Positions 1 through 8,054 of a stretch of DNA of 64,000 nt are shown one piece after another. Location of the stretch: assembly GCF_900184035.1 (NCBI RefSeq), contig NZ_FXWP01000009.1, forward strand, positions 558,001 through 622,000, given 5' to 3'. Origin of the DNA: Kosakonia pseudosacchari (GTDB lineage: Bacteria; Pseudomonadota; Gammaproteobacteria; Enterobacterales; Enterobacteriaceae). The position numbers and the translations under genes were made by a program. Every line of letters begins with the position of its first letter. Position 1 is the first letter of the stretch. The notes under the pieces are model-generated. The model did not search any database and was not told where the DNA came from. It was given only the letters and a program-made list of their open reading frames with translations.

Positions 1-1608
1 GGGGTTCAGACGGTTTTCCGGATCGAATGCCGCTTTAATTTTGCGTAACTCGCCATAAAGCTGCTCGCCAAAAAAGGCCGGGCTATATTCGGCGCGGAAA
101 CCTTTCCCGTGCTCGCCCCACAGTAAACCGCCATATTTCGCCGTTAGCGCCACCACATCATCGGAAATGGATTTCATCAGCACTTCTTGCTGCGGGTCGC
201 ACATATCCAGCGCAGGCCGCACGTGCAACACCCCGGCGTCAACGTGACCAAACATGCCGTAGCTCAGGCCGTGCCCATCAAGCAATGCACGAAATTCAGC
301 GATATAGTCCGCCAGATGTTCCGGCGGTACGCAGGTATCTTCCGCGAAGGGAATCGGCTTGGCCGCGCCTTTCGCGTTCCCTAACAACCCGACGGCTTTT
401 TTACGCATGGCGTAAATGCGCTCGATCCCCGTCAGATCCTCGCACAATTGCCAGCCAATCACGCCGCCTTCACCATTGGACATTAACGTATCGAGGCGCT
501 GGCACAACGCCTGTACTTGCGCATCAATCAGCGGTTGATCGTCACCGGCAAACTCAACAATATTCAGGCCAAGCATGTTTTTATCCGGCACATCAGTAAT
601 TAACTCTTTCACCGAGTGCCAGACAATATCTTCCCGCGCCAGGTTGAGCACTTTCGAATCCACGGTTTCGACGGAGAGCGCTTGCGCTTCCACCATAAAC
701 GGCGCATTGCGCAGCGCGGAATCAAACGAATCATATTTAACGTTCACCAGACGGCGAACTTTTGGTAGCGGCGTAATATCAAGGCGCGCTTCGGTAATAA
801 ACGCCAGCGTCCCTTCTGAGCCAGTCAGAATGCGGGTTAAATCAAATTCGGTCATTTCGTCATTAAACACATGACGCAGATCGTAGCCGGTCAGAAAACG
901 GTTCAGTTTAGGGAAACTATCCAGAATCAACTGACGATTATCACGACAACGCTCCAGCACCGTTTTATAAATGCGTCCGATAGCGGTGCTGGCATTGCCC
1001 AGCGTTTCTGCCAGCGCCACCGGCATCGCCTGTGTATCAAGGATATCGCCGCCCAGCAACACAGCGCGGACACCCAGCACATGGTCAGAGGTTTTCCCGT
1101 AAACAAGGGAACCCTGCCCGGAAGCGTCGGTGTTGATCATTCCCCCCAGGGTCGCGCGGTTGCTGGTCGACAGCTCTGGCGCGAAGAAGAAGCCATAAGG
1201 TTTCAAATACTGGTTGAGCTGATCTTTGATGACGCCCGCCTCAACGCGCACCCACCCCTCTTCGGGGTTGATTTCCATAATGCGATTCATATAGCGGGAC
1301 ATATCAACGATGATGCCCTGGTTCAGCGCCTGACCATTGGTGCCGGTACCGCCGCCGCGCGGAGTAAAGACCAGCGTGCGAAAACGCGGCTCGGCAGCGA
1401 GGCGTGTGATCAAGGCAACGTCGGACGTTGAACGAGGGAAAACGACGGCATCGGGTAATAGCTGGTAAATACTGTTGTCTGTCGCCATCGTTAGCCTGTC
1501 GGCGTAGCTGGTGGCGGTATCACCGGTAAAACCTTGTTGCTCCAAAGCCTGCAAAAAATTCAGCACCAGTTGAACGACGCCCGGTGCCTGGGAAATCTGT
1601 GGGATCAT
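1..1608 (-). CDS. ydiJ: YdiJ FAD/Fe-S oxidoreductase, N-terminal 536 residues (runs off the window)
   Basis: The reading frame is open from an ATG at 1608 down to base 1, giving 536 residues of a protein that is about 1018 residues long in E. coli. An FAD-binding PCMH/FAD_binding_4 domain occupies the first part, with the flavin loop GGGTGTNGQ at residues 85-93 and a second conserved stretch TDASGQGS near 160-167. The FAD-oxidase C-terminal fold follows; the family's Fe-S and CCG-type half lies outside the window. The family is related to glycolate and D-lactate oxidases, and E. coli YdiJ has been linked to D-2-hydroxyglutarate oxidation; that substrate is family knowledge, not visible here. 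It is divergent from ydiK across a 208 bp gap. Confidence 0.93.
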   Translation of the reverse strand, partial: MIPQISQAPGVVQLVLNFLQALEQQGFTGDTATSYADRLTMATDNSIYQLLPDAVVFPRSTSDVALITRLAAEPRFRTLVFTPRGGGTGTNGQALNQGIIVDMSRYMNRIMEINPEEGWVRVEAGVIKDQLNQYLKPYGFFFAPELSTSNRATLGGMINTDASGQGSLVYGKTSDHVLGVRAVLLGGDILDTQAMPVALAETLGNASTAIGRIYKTVLERCRDNRQLILDSFPKLNRFLTGYDLRHVFNDEMTEFDLTRILTGSEGTLAFITEARLDITPLPKVRRLVNVKYDSFDSALRNAPFMVEAQALSVETVDSKVLNLAREDIVWHSVKELITDVPDKNMLGLNIVEFAGDDQPLIDAQVQALCQRLDTLMSNGEGGVIGWQLCEDLTGIERIYAMRKKAVGLLGNAKGAAKPIPFAEDTCVPPEHLADYIAEFRALLDGHGLSYGMFGHVDAGVLHVRPALDMCDPQQEVLMKSISDDVVALTAKYGGLLWGEHGKGFRAEYSPAFFGEQLYGELRKIKAAFDPENRLNP

Positions 1609-1644
1609 TATGCTTGACCCTGCCTGACTGTTAGTGTTGTGAAG

Positions 1645-1660
1645 TGTTAATCGTTTGCTT
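1645..1660. promoter_or_regulatory. Candidate PurR operator between ydiJ and ydiK
   Basis: Read on the minus strand the site is AAGCAAACGATTAACA. It agrees with the PurR palindrome ANGCAANCGNTTNCNT at 10 of 12 defined bases. It lies in the divergent ydiJ/ydiK gap, so it could act on either gene. This is a motif match only. Confidence 0.45.
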
Positions 1661-1816
1661 TAAGCATTCATCGTTGTATCACATTTTTTTCTTATGCGCC
1701 CATGAGAATTACAGGCAGAATCGGACTGTCCAAAACTGCTGAAATCATTAATCATTATCACTGGTGATTTCCAGAAACACCGAATTTTCAGCCACTCAAC
1801 AAGGTGAGTAAATCAT

Positions 1817-2923
1817 ATGGTTGATCTACGTCAGTCCAGGGATGTACCGCAAATCATGCTGTCGGTACTGTTTTTAGCAATCATGATTATCGCCTGTCTG
1901 TGGGTCGTCCAGCCCTTCATCCTCGGTTTTGCCTGGGCGGGAACGGTGGTGATCGCCACCTGGCCACTGCTGGTGCGCCTGCAACGCGTGCTGTTTGGTC
2001 GCCGCTCGCTGGCGGTGTTAGTCATGATGTTGCTGTTAATCCTGCTGTTTATTATTCCTGTCGCGCTACTGGTTAATAGCCTGGTGGACTCCAGCGGCCC
2101 GGTGATCCATGCCATCAGCACCGGTGCCATGTCACCGCCGGATTTAGCCTGGCTAAACAGCATTCCTTTCGTTGGTGAGAAGCTCTATGCGGGCTGGCAC
2201 AGCCTGCTGGATATGGGCGGCAGCGCCATTATGGCTAAACTGCGCCCGTACGTGGGGGCGACAACCACCTGGTTTGTCGGCCAGGCCGCGCATATCGGGC
2301 GCTTTATGCTGCACTGCGCCCTGATGTTGCTGTTCAGCGCTCTGCTCTACTGGCGCGGTGAGCAAGTTGCCAGAGGGATCCGCCATTTCGCCATTCGTCT
2401 TGCCGGAAAACGTGGCGATGCCGCTGTGCTGCTGGCAGGCCAGGCAATCCGCGCCGTAGCGCTTGGCGTGGTAGTCACCGCACTGGTGCAGGCCGTGCTT
2501 GGCGGCGTTGGTCTGGCCATTTCCGGCGTGCCGTACGCGACATTGTTTACCGTGGTTATGCTGATGACCTGTCTGGTACAGCTCGGGCCATTACTGGTGC
2601 TGGTTCCGGCCATTATCTGGCTTTACTGGAGCGGAGATTCCACCTGGGGCACCGTACTGCTGGTGTGGAGTTGCGTTGTCGCCACGCTGGATAACTTTAT
2701 CCGCCCGGTACTTATCCGTATGGGCGCGGATTTACCGCTGATCCTTATTCTTTCAGGGGTAATTGGCGGACTGGTCGCTTTCGGTATGATTGGCCTGTTT
2801 ATTGGTCCGGTATTACTGGCGGTTTCCTGGCGGCTATTCTCCGCTTGGGTGAATGAAGCGCCCGAACCGGTAGCGGCAGATAATGCGCTAAGCGAAGTCG
2901 ACGATTTAGACAACCCCTCCTGA
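1817..2923 (+). CDS. ydiK: AI-2E family (UPF0118) transporter YdiK
   Basis: This is a 368-residue polytopic inner-membrane protein, the usual length for YdiK (370 in E. coli). Hydrophobic segments fall near residues 12-30, 30-50, 65-90 and 155-175, with a dense cluster from 205 to 340. The arrangement is typical of the AI-2E exporter superfamily, whose substrate for YdiK is not established. The start has an AAGGTGAG Shine-Dalgarno sequence 9 bases upstream. The C-terminal tail after the last membrane segment is short and acidic. A strong terminator follows at once, so the gene is probably monocistronic. A candidate PurR site lies upstream. Confidence 0.92.
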   Translation: MVDLRQSRDVPQIMLSVLFLAIMIIACLWVVQPFILGFAWAGTVVIATWPLLVRLQRVLFGRRSLAVLVMMLLLILLFIIPVALLVNSLVDSSGPVIHAISTGAMSPPDLAWLNSIPFVGEKLYAGWHSLLDMGGSAIMAKLRPYVGATTTWFVGQAAHIGRFMLHCALMLLFSALLYWRGEQVARGIRHFAIRLAGKRGDAAVLLAGQAIRAVALGVVVTALVQAVLGGVGLAISGVPYATLFTVVMLMTCLVQLGPLLVLVPAIIWLYWSGDSTWGTVLLVWSCVVATLDNFIRPVLIRMGADLPLILILSGVIGGLVAFGMIGLFIGPVLLAVSWRLFSAWVNEAPEPVAADNALSEVDDLDNPS

Positions 2924-2924
2924 A

Positions 2925-2958
2925 AATAATAAGGCGGGGTAGCCCGCCTTAATTATTA
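2925..2958 (+). terminator. Rho-independent terminator after ydiK
   Basis: An AAGGCGGG stem, a four-base loop and CCCGCCTT are flanked by AT-rich arms that extend the stem. It starts right behind the ydiK stop codon. Confidence 0.8.
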
Positions 2959-3063
2959 TTAAGCGCTACTTATCATTTCAGACACGAAATCCCGATCAGA
3001 TCCCTCTGAAAGCGAAATAATGGCCGGTTTAGCCCATATATTCTTCACGTCCATTTAACTAAT

Positions 3064-3105
3064 GAGACGAATCTGATCGACGCAAAAAATCGACATGCCT
3101 ACTAT
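3064..3105 (+). promoter_or_regulatory. rprA promoter with RcsB-binding region
   Basis: The stretch GAGACGAATCTGATCGA at 3064-3080 corresponds to the RcsB activation site known upstream of E. coli rprA. The -10 element TACTAT (3100-3105) sits 6 bases before the expected transcript start at 3112. The -35 hexamer (TCGACG) is poor, as expected for an activator-dependent promoter. Confidence 0.75.
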
Positions 3106-3111
3106 TAGCTC

Positions 3112-3217
3112 ACGGTTATAAATCAACACCTTGATTTATAAGCATGGAAATCCCCTGAGTGAAACAACGAATTGCTGTGTGTAGTCTTTGCCCATCTCCC
3201 ACGATGGGCTTTTTTTT
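3112..3217 (+). ncRNA. rprA: RprA, Hfq-dependent small RNA that activates rpoS translation
   Basis: The 106-nt sequence is nearly identical to E. coli RprA. It begins ACGGTTATAAATCAACACC, contains the conserved central GGAAATCCCCTGAGTG stretch, and ends with the terminator stem CCCATCTCCCACGATGGG followed by eight T residues. RprA base-pairs with the rpoS leader and relieves its self-inhibition. It is induced by the Rcs envelope-stress phosphorelay. Position directly after ydiK is also conserved. The first stem ends TTGATTTATAAGCATGG as in the E. coli RNA, with one visible substitution in its loop. Confidence 0.95.
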
Positions 3218-3238
3218 CGCCGCTTTGCGCGCAAACAC

Positions 3239-3423
3239 TTATTTACCGGATGCAGACACGCTACCTTTGCCGCTCACTGCGCAGGCACCATTATCAATAG
3301 CCGCACCAATCGGTAGCTAATGCATCGTGCCCGTCACCGGCACGAATATGACCGTTATAAGGCACACAGCCATTAAGATGTCGCCCATGCCGGCACGAGA
3401 AACATTAATAGACAACGTTTCAT
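3239..3423 (-). pseudogene. Possible decayed small exported-protein gene
   Basis: On the minus strand an ATG at 3423 begins MKRCLLMFLVPAWATS, then stops. Continuing in shifted frames gives a protein-like stretch (C-x-P-Y-N-G-H-I-R-A-G-D-G, then A-T-D-W-C-G) and finally AAIDNGACAVSGKGSVSASGK before a stop at 3239-3241. This could be a roughly 62-residue secreted protein broken by at least two frameshifts. No family was recognised and the reading could be chance. Confidence 0.25.
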
Positions 3424-3988
3424 TTAAATAACCTCAGCACTATTACTGGCAATAGCTATTTACCTTCCGCATCTGCGAAATAAAAACGGTAATATTGAAT
3501 AAATTGAAACCACGACAATGCGCTCAAGAAAAATCAGCTTATGTATTTACCTGCACCCGCTGCTAATAAGATTATGCTGAGATAGCACATGATCAACGAT
3601 GTTACGTAACCGACCCTGTAGCGCCCTATCAATCCTGCGTGAACCACGCGTAGTTCACCCGCCGGGTTCAACGTCGATAAACCCCGTCACGTCATGACAA
3701 ATAAAATGAACATCCTGACACTCAGCTATTTCTACCATTAGATAAACCTCAATAAAATTATCTCTTAAAACACGGGGGAAATAGAAAACCACAAGATGAT
3801 AAATCACAAGAGAGGGTTATATGCAGGGCAATTCTCAATACAATAAACCTATACCAGGGGCAGGCACGAATAGCTTACGATCATACAAATACCTTACGTA
3901 ATTCTAGGCCATGCAGCGTGGTTGTAATTTCAGCAGGTGTATTGTTGTCTGTTTGTGCAAATAGCTGGCTTAAAGCTGAAAGCTTTCC
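3424..3988. other. Gene-poor AT-rich stretch between rprA and the glycosidase operon
   Basis: No long frame on either strand looks like a known protein. The only element with a plausible ribosome-binding site (GAGAGGG) is a 26-codon ORF at 3821-3901, plus strand, starting MQGNSQYNKPIPGAG. It has no recognisable relatives from sequence alone. In E. coli K-12 this position holds ydiL and further genes, so the stretch looks like a site of gene loss or replacement. Confidence 0.5.
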
Positions 3989-4015
3989 GAAACCCCCAGC
4001 CAGGCTGGGGGTTTC
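3989..4015 (+). terminator. Perfect 12-bp hairpin, terminator-like, orphan
   Basis: The arms GAAACCCCCAGC and GCTGGGGGTTTC are exact complements separated by CAG. Only a short T run follows on the plus strand (TTTCT). No convincing gene precedes it on that strand, so it may end an unrecognised transcript or be a remnant of one. Confidence 0.5.
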
Positions 4016-4022
4016 TACAGAC

Positions 4023-4051
4023 AAAAAATAGCCCACCATTCGATGGGCTAC
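4023..4051 (-). terminator. Terminator of the glycosidase operon
   Basis: Read on the minus strand, TAGCCCATCGAATGGTGGGCTA forms a 9-bp stem followed by TTTTTT. It lies 4 bases after the stop codon of the glycoside hydrolase gene. Confidence 0.85.
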
Positions 4052-4055
4052 GATT

Positions 4056-6431
4056 TTATCCCTGGCTGACGTCGCACCAACTCATCATTTTCCAGGCTCC
4101 GGGAAGCACGCGGGTCTCGCCGTAAACGTTCACCGTGAGCGCTGCGCGAATATCTGCCGATGAGGCACCGATTTGCAGCTCAAACTCACCCGGCTCAACA
4201 ATGCGTTGCCCGTCACGCCGAGTAAAGTTGAGCATATCCACCGGTACGGTGAACGTCAGCGTTGCCGTTTCACCCGGCGACAATGTCACGCGCTGGAACG
4301 CTTTTAGCTCCTGTATCGGGCGTACCATCGACGCTACCTTATCCCGGACATACAGTTGCACTACCTCACTGCCGCTGCGCTCTCCGGTATTTTTCACCTG
4401 CACCTGTACGCGAATATCGCCATCGATCGCCACCTCAGGCGTGAGCAGCACCGGGTTGATATACTCGAACTGCGTCCAGCTCTTGCCGTAGCCAAAGGGG
4501 TAAAGTGCGCCAAAATGGAAGGCAAAGGGTGTACCACCGCTTTTCAGCTTGTGGTTGTAATAATAGGGCATCGCACCCGCGCTTTTCGGCACGCTGACCA
4601 CCAGACGCCCCTGCGGCTCTGCTCGCCCGGTCAACACATCAGCAATCGCCCGGCCCCCCTCCTGCCCCGGTGCCCACGCCATCAACCATGCGGCAACGCG
4701 CGACTCCAGCCCTTGCAGGTTATACGGACGCCCGCCAGTCATAACCACCACTACCGGCTTCCCGGTTGCCACTAACGCCTCCAGCAACTGCTGTTGCACA
4801 CCTGGCAGCGTCAGGCTATCCGTGTCGGAACCTTCTCCCACTGTCCCGCTCTGGAATAGCCCGGCAAGATCGCCCACACAGGCAATAATCACCTCGCTTT
4901 CTTGCGCCACGCTCACCGCGTGCGGGATCAGGCTCAAATCCATGGAAACCGGTGACTGCTGCATCGGTTTACCCGATGCGTCCCCGGGGAAAACGGGGGC
5001 GCCAGCCATACGTTTTTCAATAATATGGCAGCCTTTAGCATAGCGGACGTTTCCCTCTCCCAGCGTCTGGCGCAGCGCCGCAAGCGGCGTGGTGACCTGC
5101 GTGGTCTCCTCCAGCATATCGCTAATGATCAAATGCACCGGGAAACTGTAACCGCTGAGCAAAGCCAGCGGATCGTCAGCGGTCGGGCCAATTACCGCCA
5201 CTTTCGGCGTGCCGTTCAATGGCAGAATGCCGTTATTTTCCAGCAGCGTCATTGAGCGCGTAGCGACCTCGTGCGCTACCTGCCGCGTCTCAACGGACTG
5301 CAAGTCGATACCCTGTTCATCGGTATAAGGGTGTTCGAACAAACCGAGGCGAAATTTCACTGCCAGCACGCGGGCGACGATTTCATCCACTTTTGCCATG
5401 GAAATAAGACCGCGCTCAACGGCCTCTGCCAGGTGACGCGCGCAGTCATCTTTTGGCAACTCAACATCCAGCCCGGCATTAAACGAGAGCGCTGCGGATT
5501 CTGCGGCATCGTGTGTCACACCGTGATGTTGATGTAACAGGCTGACGCCGCCGTAATCGGCAACAATAATGCCCTCGAAGCCCCACTGTTCACGCAGCAA
5601 GGTGGTGAGCAAGAAATGATCGCTGTGACCAGGCTGATTATCAATGTCGTGATAGGCCGGCATCACCGATCCTGCTTTCGCCAGCTTTACCGCCATCTCG
5701 AACGGCAGCAAAAAGGTGTCGTTCAGCTCGCAAAAACCCAGGTGCACCGGGGCATGGTTACGCGCGCCTTCGCTAAACGAGTGACCAACATAGTGTTTGA
5801 GCGTCGCCAGCATATCGCCCTTTTCACCCTGCAAACCTTTCACGTACGCGCAAGCCATCACTCCCACCAGCCACGGATCTTCACCAAACGTCTCTTCAGT
5901 GCGTCCCCAGCGGACATCACGCGAGACATCCAGCACCGGAGCCAGCCCCTGTTTGCAGCCGGTCGATCGCGCTTCCAGCCCAATATGATGAGCGGCACGC
6001 TGCACAAGTTGCGGATCCCAGGTTGAACCGTAGTTCAGCGAGGAGGGAAATAACGTTGCGTCTTTGCACAACAAGCCAACCAGGCACTCTTCATGAAACA
6101 GCGCGGGGATACCCAACCGCGTCTCTTCCACTAACGTTTTTTGTAGCCGATTAGCCGCGCGCACGCCGCGCTTCGCCTCCACTATATGCGTGCCCAGCGG
6201 ACGGGTTATTTGCCCGACGCCCAGCTTAAGCCGCTGCGCCAGCGCCGCCTGCGCGCTGACGCCGGCAAACTCATCGCTGAGATCGGTGCGCTCGCGGTGC
6301 TCACCCTCTTCTGAAAGCACCAGCCATAAAGCATGCATTTGCGCGAATTTCTCTTCCGGCGTCATCCGCGCCAGTAAGTCCGCAACGCGTTCGGCCACGG
6401 GACGGTTTGCGTCCTGGTAGATAGCAGTCAT
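4056..6431 (-). CDS. Glycoside hydrolase family 3 beta-glycosidase, cytoplasmic
   Basis: This 791-residue protein has the GH3 layout: an N-terminal TIM-barrel (about residues 15-370), an alpha/beta sandwich (about 390-620) and a C-terminal fibronectin type III-like domain (about 690-775). The nucleophile is most likely Asp292 in IIVADYGGV. The KHYVGH motif near 212-217 and WGRTEETFGEDP near 175-186 are further GH3 hallmarks. There is no signal peptide, so it should act in the cytoplasm on an imported oligosaccharide or glycoside. It overlaps the upstream symporter gene by 4 bp (ATGA), so the pair is translationally coupled. Beta-glucosidase and beta-xylosidase are both possible; the substrate cannot be read from the sequence. 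Confidence 0.93.
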   Translation of the reverse strand: MTAIYQDANRPVAERVADLLARMTPEEKFAQMHALWLVLSEEGEHRERTDLSDEFAGVSAQAALAQRLKLGVGQITRPLGTHIVEAKRGVRAANRLQKTLVEETRLGIPALFHEECLVGLLCKDATLFPSSLNYGSTWDPQLVQRAAHHIGLEARSTGCKQGLAPVLDVSRDVRWGRTEETFGEDPWLVGVMACAYVKGLQGEKGDMLATLKHYVGHSFSEGARNHAPVHLGFCELNDTFLLPFEMAVKLAKAGSVMPAYHDIDNQPGHSDHFLLTTLLREQWGFEGIIVADYGGVSLLHQHHGVTHDAAESAALSFNAGLDVELPKDDCARHLAEAVERGLISMAKVDEIVARVLAVKFRLGLFEHPYTDEQGIDLQSVETRQVAHEVATRSMTLLENNGILPLNGTPKVAVIGPTADDPLALLSGYSFPVHLIISDMLEETTQVTTPLAALRQTLGEGNVRYAKGCHIIEKRMAGAPVFPGDASGKPMQQSPVSMDLSLIPHAVSVAQESEVIIACVGDLAGLFQSGTVGEGSDTDSLTLPGVQQQLLEALVATGKPVVVVMTGGRPYNLQGLESRVAAWLMAWAPGQEGGRAIADVLTGRAEPQGRLVVSVPKSAGAMPYYYNHKLKSGGTPFAFHFGALYPFGYGKSWTQFEYINPVLLTPEVAIDGDIRVQVQVKNTGERSGSEVVQLYVRDKVASMVRPIQELKAFQRVTLSPGETATLTFTVPVDMLNFTRRDGQRIVEPGEFELQIGASSADIRAALTVNVYGETRVLPGAWKMMSWCDVSQG

Positions 6432-7837
6432 CGGGTCACTCCTGTGTTATTGAAATCCGGGGCGGTTTGCACTGTCGTGTCGCTTTCGCTGTTACCGCGT
6501 TTACGTATCAGATCTTGCGCGATACTGTCGGCAACCTGGCTATTCAGTTTGTAGCGGGTCAAGAGCAGTACCATGCAGATAAACAGCAGGCAGGGGATCA
6601 GCGTAAACAGCGCGTTAATGGTCGTCAGCACCGTGGCACTCTGGGCTGCCTGGTTCGGCGCATAGTCCACTGCGCCCAGCACCCAACCCACAACGGCACC
6701 GCCGAGCGCCAGGCCAAATTTAATGGCGAATAACGCGGTAGAGAACACCAGTCCGTCAAGGCGACGCCCGCTGCGGTGCTCTTCGTAATCCACCACATCA
6801 GAGAACATGGTCCATTGCAGTGGCGTGGTCAGGTTCTGAATAAAGCTGAAAACGATATTGAGGCCAAAAATAAGCCACACTTGTGTCGGTGGGATAATAA
6901 AGATCAGCGCCGCGAAAACAACGAACGTAATAATTGTCCACTGGTAGGCGCGCACCCGGTCAAATTTCCCTAACAACCGTGCTGATAATAGCGCTCCGCT
7001 TAGAGCGGCGATCATGCCGGAAACAATAAAAGTAAACACCATATCCGGGCGCTGTAATACGTATTTGACGTAATACATCGTGGCAGAACCACGCGTTACA
7101 ACTGCGGTTAACAGCAAAATATTAAACACAAAAACAATGCGCCACTGCGTATTCCCCGCCAGCAATTTGAGATCGCTGAACAGCGAACCGGAGCTATCAT
7201 TTCGCGGCGTAAAACGTTCGCGCGTCAGGAAAAAACAGCCAAAAAATAGCGCAATGCCCAGCAACCCCATCATGCTCATGGCATAGAAATAGCCTTTCTG
7301 ATCGTTACCCGCGCCCAGTTTCGCCACCAGCGGCAGCGCGATAACGGTGACGATCAGGCCGCCGATAAACGATAAACCAAAGCGCCAGGACTGCAGCGAA
7401 TGTCGCTCGTGTGGATCCATCGTCAGCGCACCGGGCATCGCGCAGTAAGGTACGTTAATCGCCGAGTAGATGAAGCTAAGGATGGCGTAAGTGACGCAGG
7501 CATAGAGGATTTTTGCCGTTGCCCCGGCGTCCGGGACATAAAAGGTAATAATGCAACTCACACCGAACGGTATTGCAAACCACAGCAGCCAGGGGCGAAA
7601 ACGCCCGTGTCGCGTTTGCGTGCGATCCACCAGTGCGCCGATACAAGGATCGACAAAAGCATCCACCGCGCGCACAACCAAAAACATGGTTCCCATAATG
7701 GCGGCGGGTAAGCCAAACACATCCGTATAGAAATAAGCGAGAAACAGCGTTGCGGTTTGCCAGACGAGGGCGCTTGCCATATCGCCAAGACCATAACCTA
7801 TTTTGTCTTTTGTACTCAGGACAGAGGAGATTGTCAT
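6428..7837 (-). CDS. GPH-family sugar:cation symporter
   Basis: This 469-residue protein with about 12 membrane segments belongs to the glycoside-pentoside-hexuronide family (MelB, UidB, YicJ, YihO). The family marks are visible: GYGLGDMAS near residue 14, then the conserved RAVDAFVDPCIGALVDRTQTRHGRFRPW block, written here by its key residues R-D-D-P-G-D-R-T-GRFRPW, at about 52-82. It probably imports the glycoside that the GH3 enzyme of the same operon cleaves. The pairing mirrors E. coli yicJ-yicI. The C-terminal 30 residues are hydrophilic. No regulator gene is adjacent. Confidence 0.92.
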   Translation of the reverse strand: MTISSVLSTKDKIGYGLGDMASALVWQTATLFLAYFYTDVFGLPAAIMGTMFLVVRAVDAFVDPCIGALVDRTQTRHGRFRPWLLWFAIPFGVSCIITFYVPDAGATAKILYACVTYAILSFIYSAINVPYCAMPGALTMDPHERHSLQSWRFGLSFIGGLIVTVIALPLVAKLGAGNDQKGYFYAMSMMGLLGIALFFGCFFLTRERFTPRNDSSGSLFSDLKLLAGNTQWRIVFVFNILLLTAVVTRGSATMYYVKYVLQRPDMVFTFIVSGMIAALSGALLSARLLGKFDRVRAYQWTIITFVVFAALIFIIPPTQVWLIFGLNIVFSFIQNLTTPLQWTMFSDVVDYEEHRSGRRLDGLVFSTALFAIKFGLALGGAVVGWVLGAVDYAPNQAAQSATVLTTINALFTLIPCLLFICMVLLLTRYKLNSQVADSIAQDLIRKRGNSESDTTVQTAPDFNNTGVTR

Positions 7838-8011
7838 TTTTATCAGCCTTGTGAGGTCAAAAAATATTTCAACGTGGCGCGATAAATTAACGTCGCGCGG
7901 CTCACTACAGGCTCAAGTATTGGAAGAAGCCTACGAGGGGACAATTGCAATAATTGCCAGGCTTTTTACGTTTTTTAGTAATTGTGATCGCCGCCGAGTT
8001 CGCGGCTGAAA
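7838..8011 (-). promoter_or_regulatory. Promoter region of the GH3/GPH operon, with a possible operator
   Basis: This is the only untranslated gap upstream of the operon. It contains the inverted repeat CAATTGCAATAATTG at 7942-7956, whose five-base arms CAATT and AATTG could be an operator half-site pair. No regulator is encoded nearby and no clear -35/-10 pair was settled on. Confidence 0.25.
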
Positions 8012-8045
8012 TAAAAAAATCCCCGACATTATGCCGGGGATTTTA
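8012..8045 (-). terminator. ppsA terminator
   Basis: On the minus strand ATCCCCGGCATAATGTCGGGGAT is followed by seven T residues, starting about 10 bases past the ppsA stop codon. Confidence 0.88.
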
Positions 8046-8054
8046 CTTTTGCCT

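Noticed and set aside
3112-3217. Possible new small RNA after ydiK
   Set aside because: It is nearly identical to the known RprA, so it is not novel.
3918-4031. 37-codon GTG-start frame resembling a tiny lipoprotein, running through the orphan hairpin
   Set aside because: The frame would be translated through a perfect hairpin and has no ribosome-binding site. The lipobox-like LLSVCA is probably chance.
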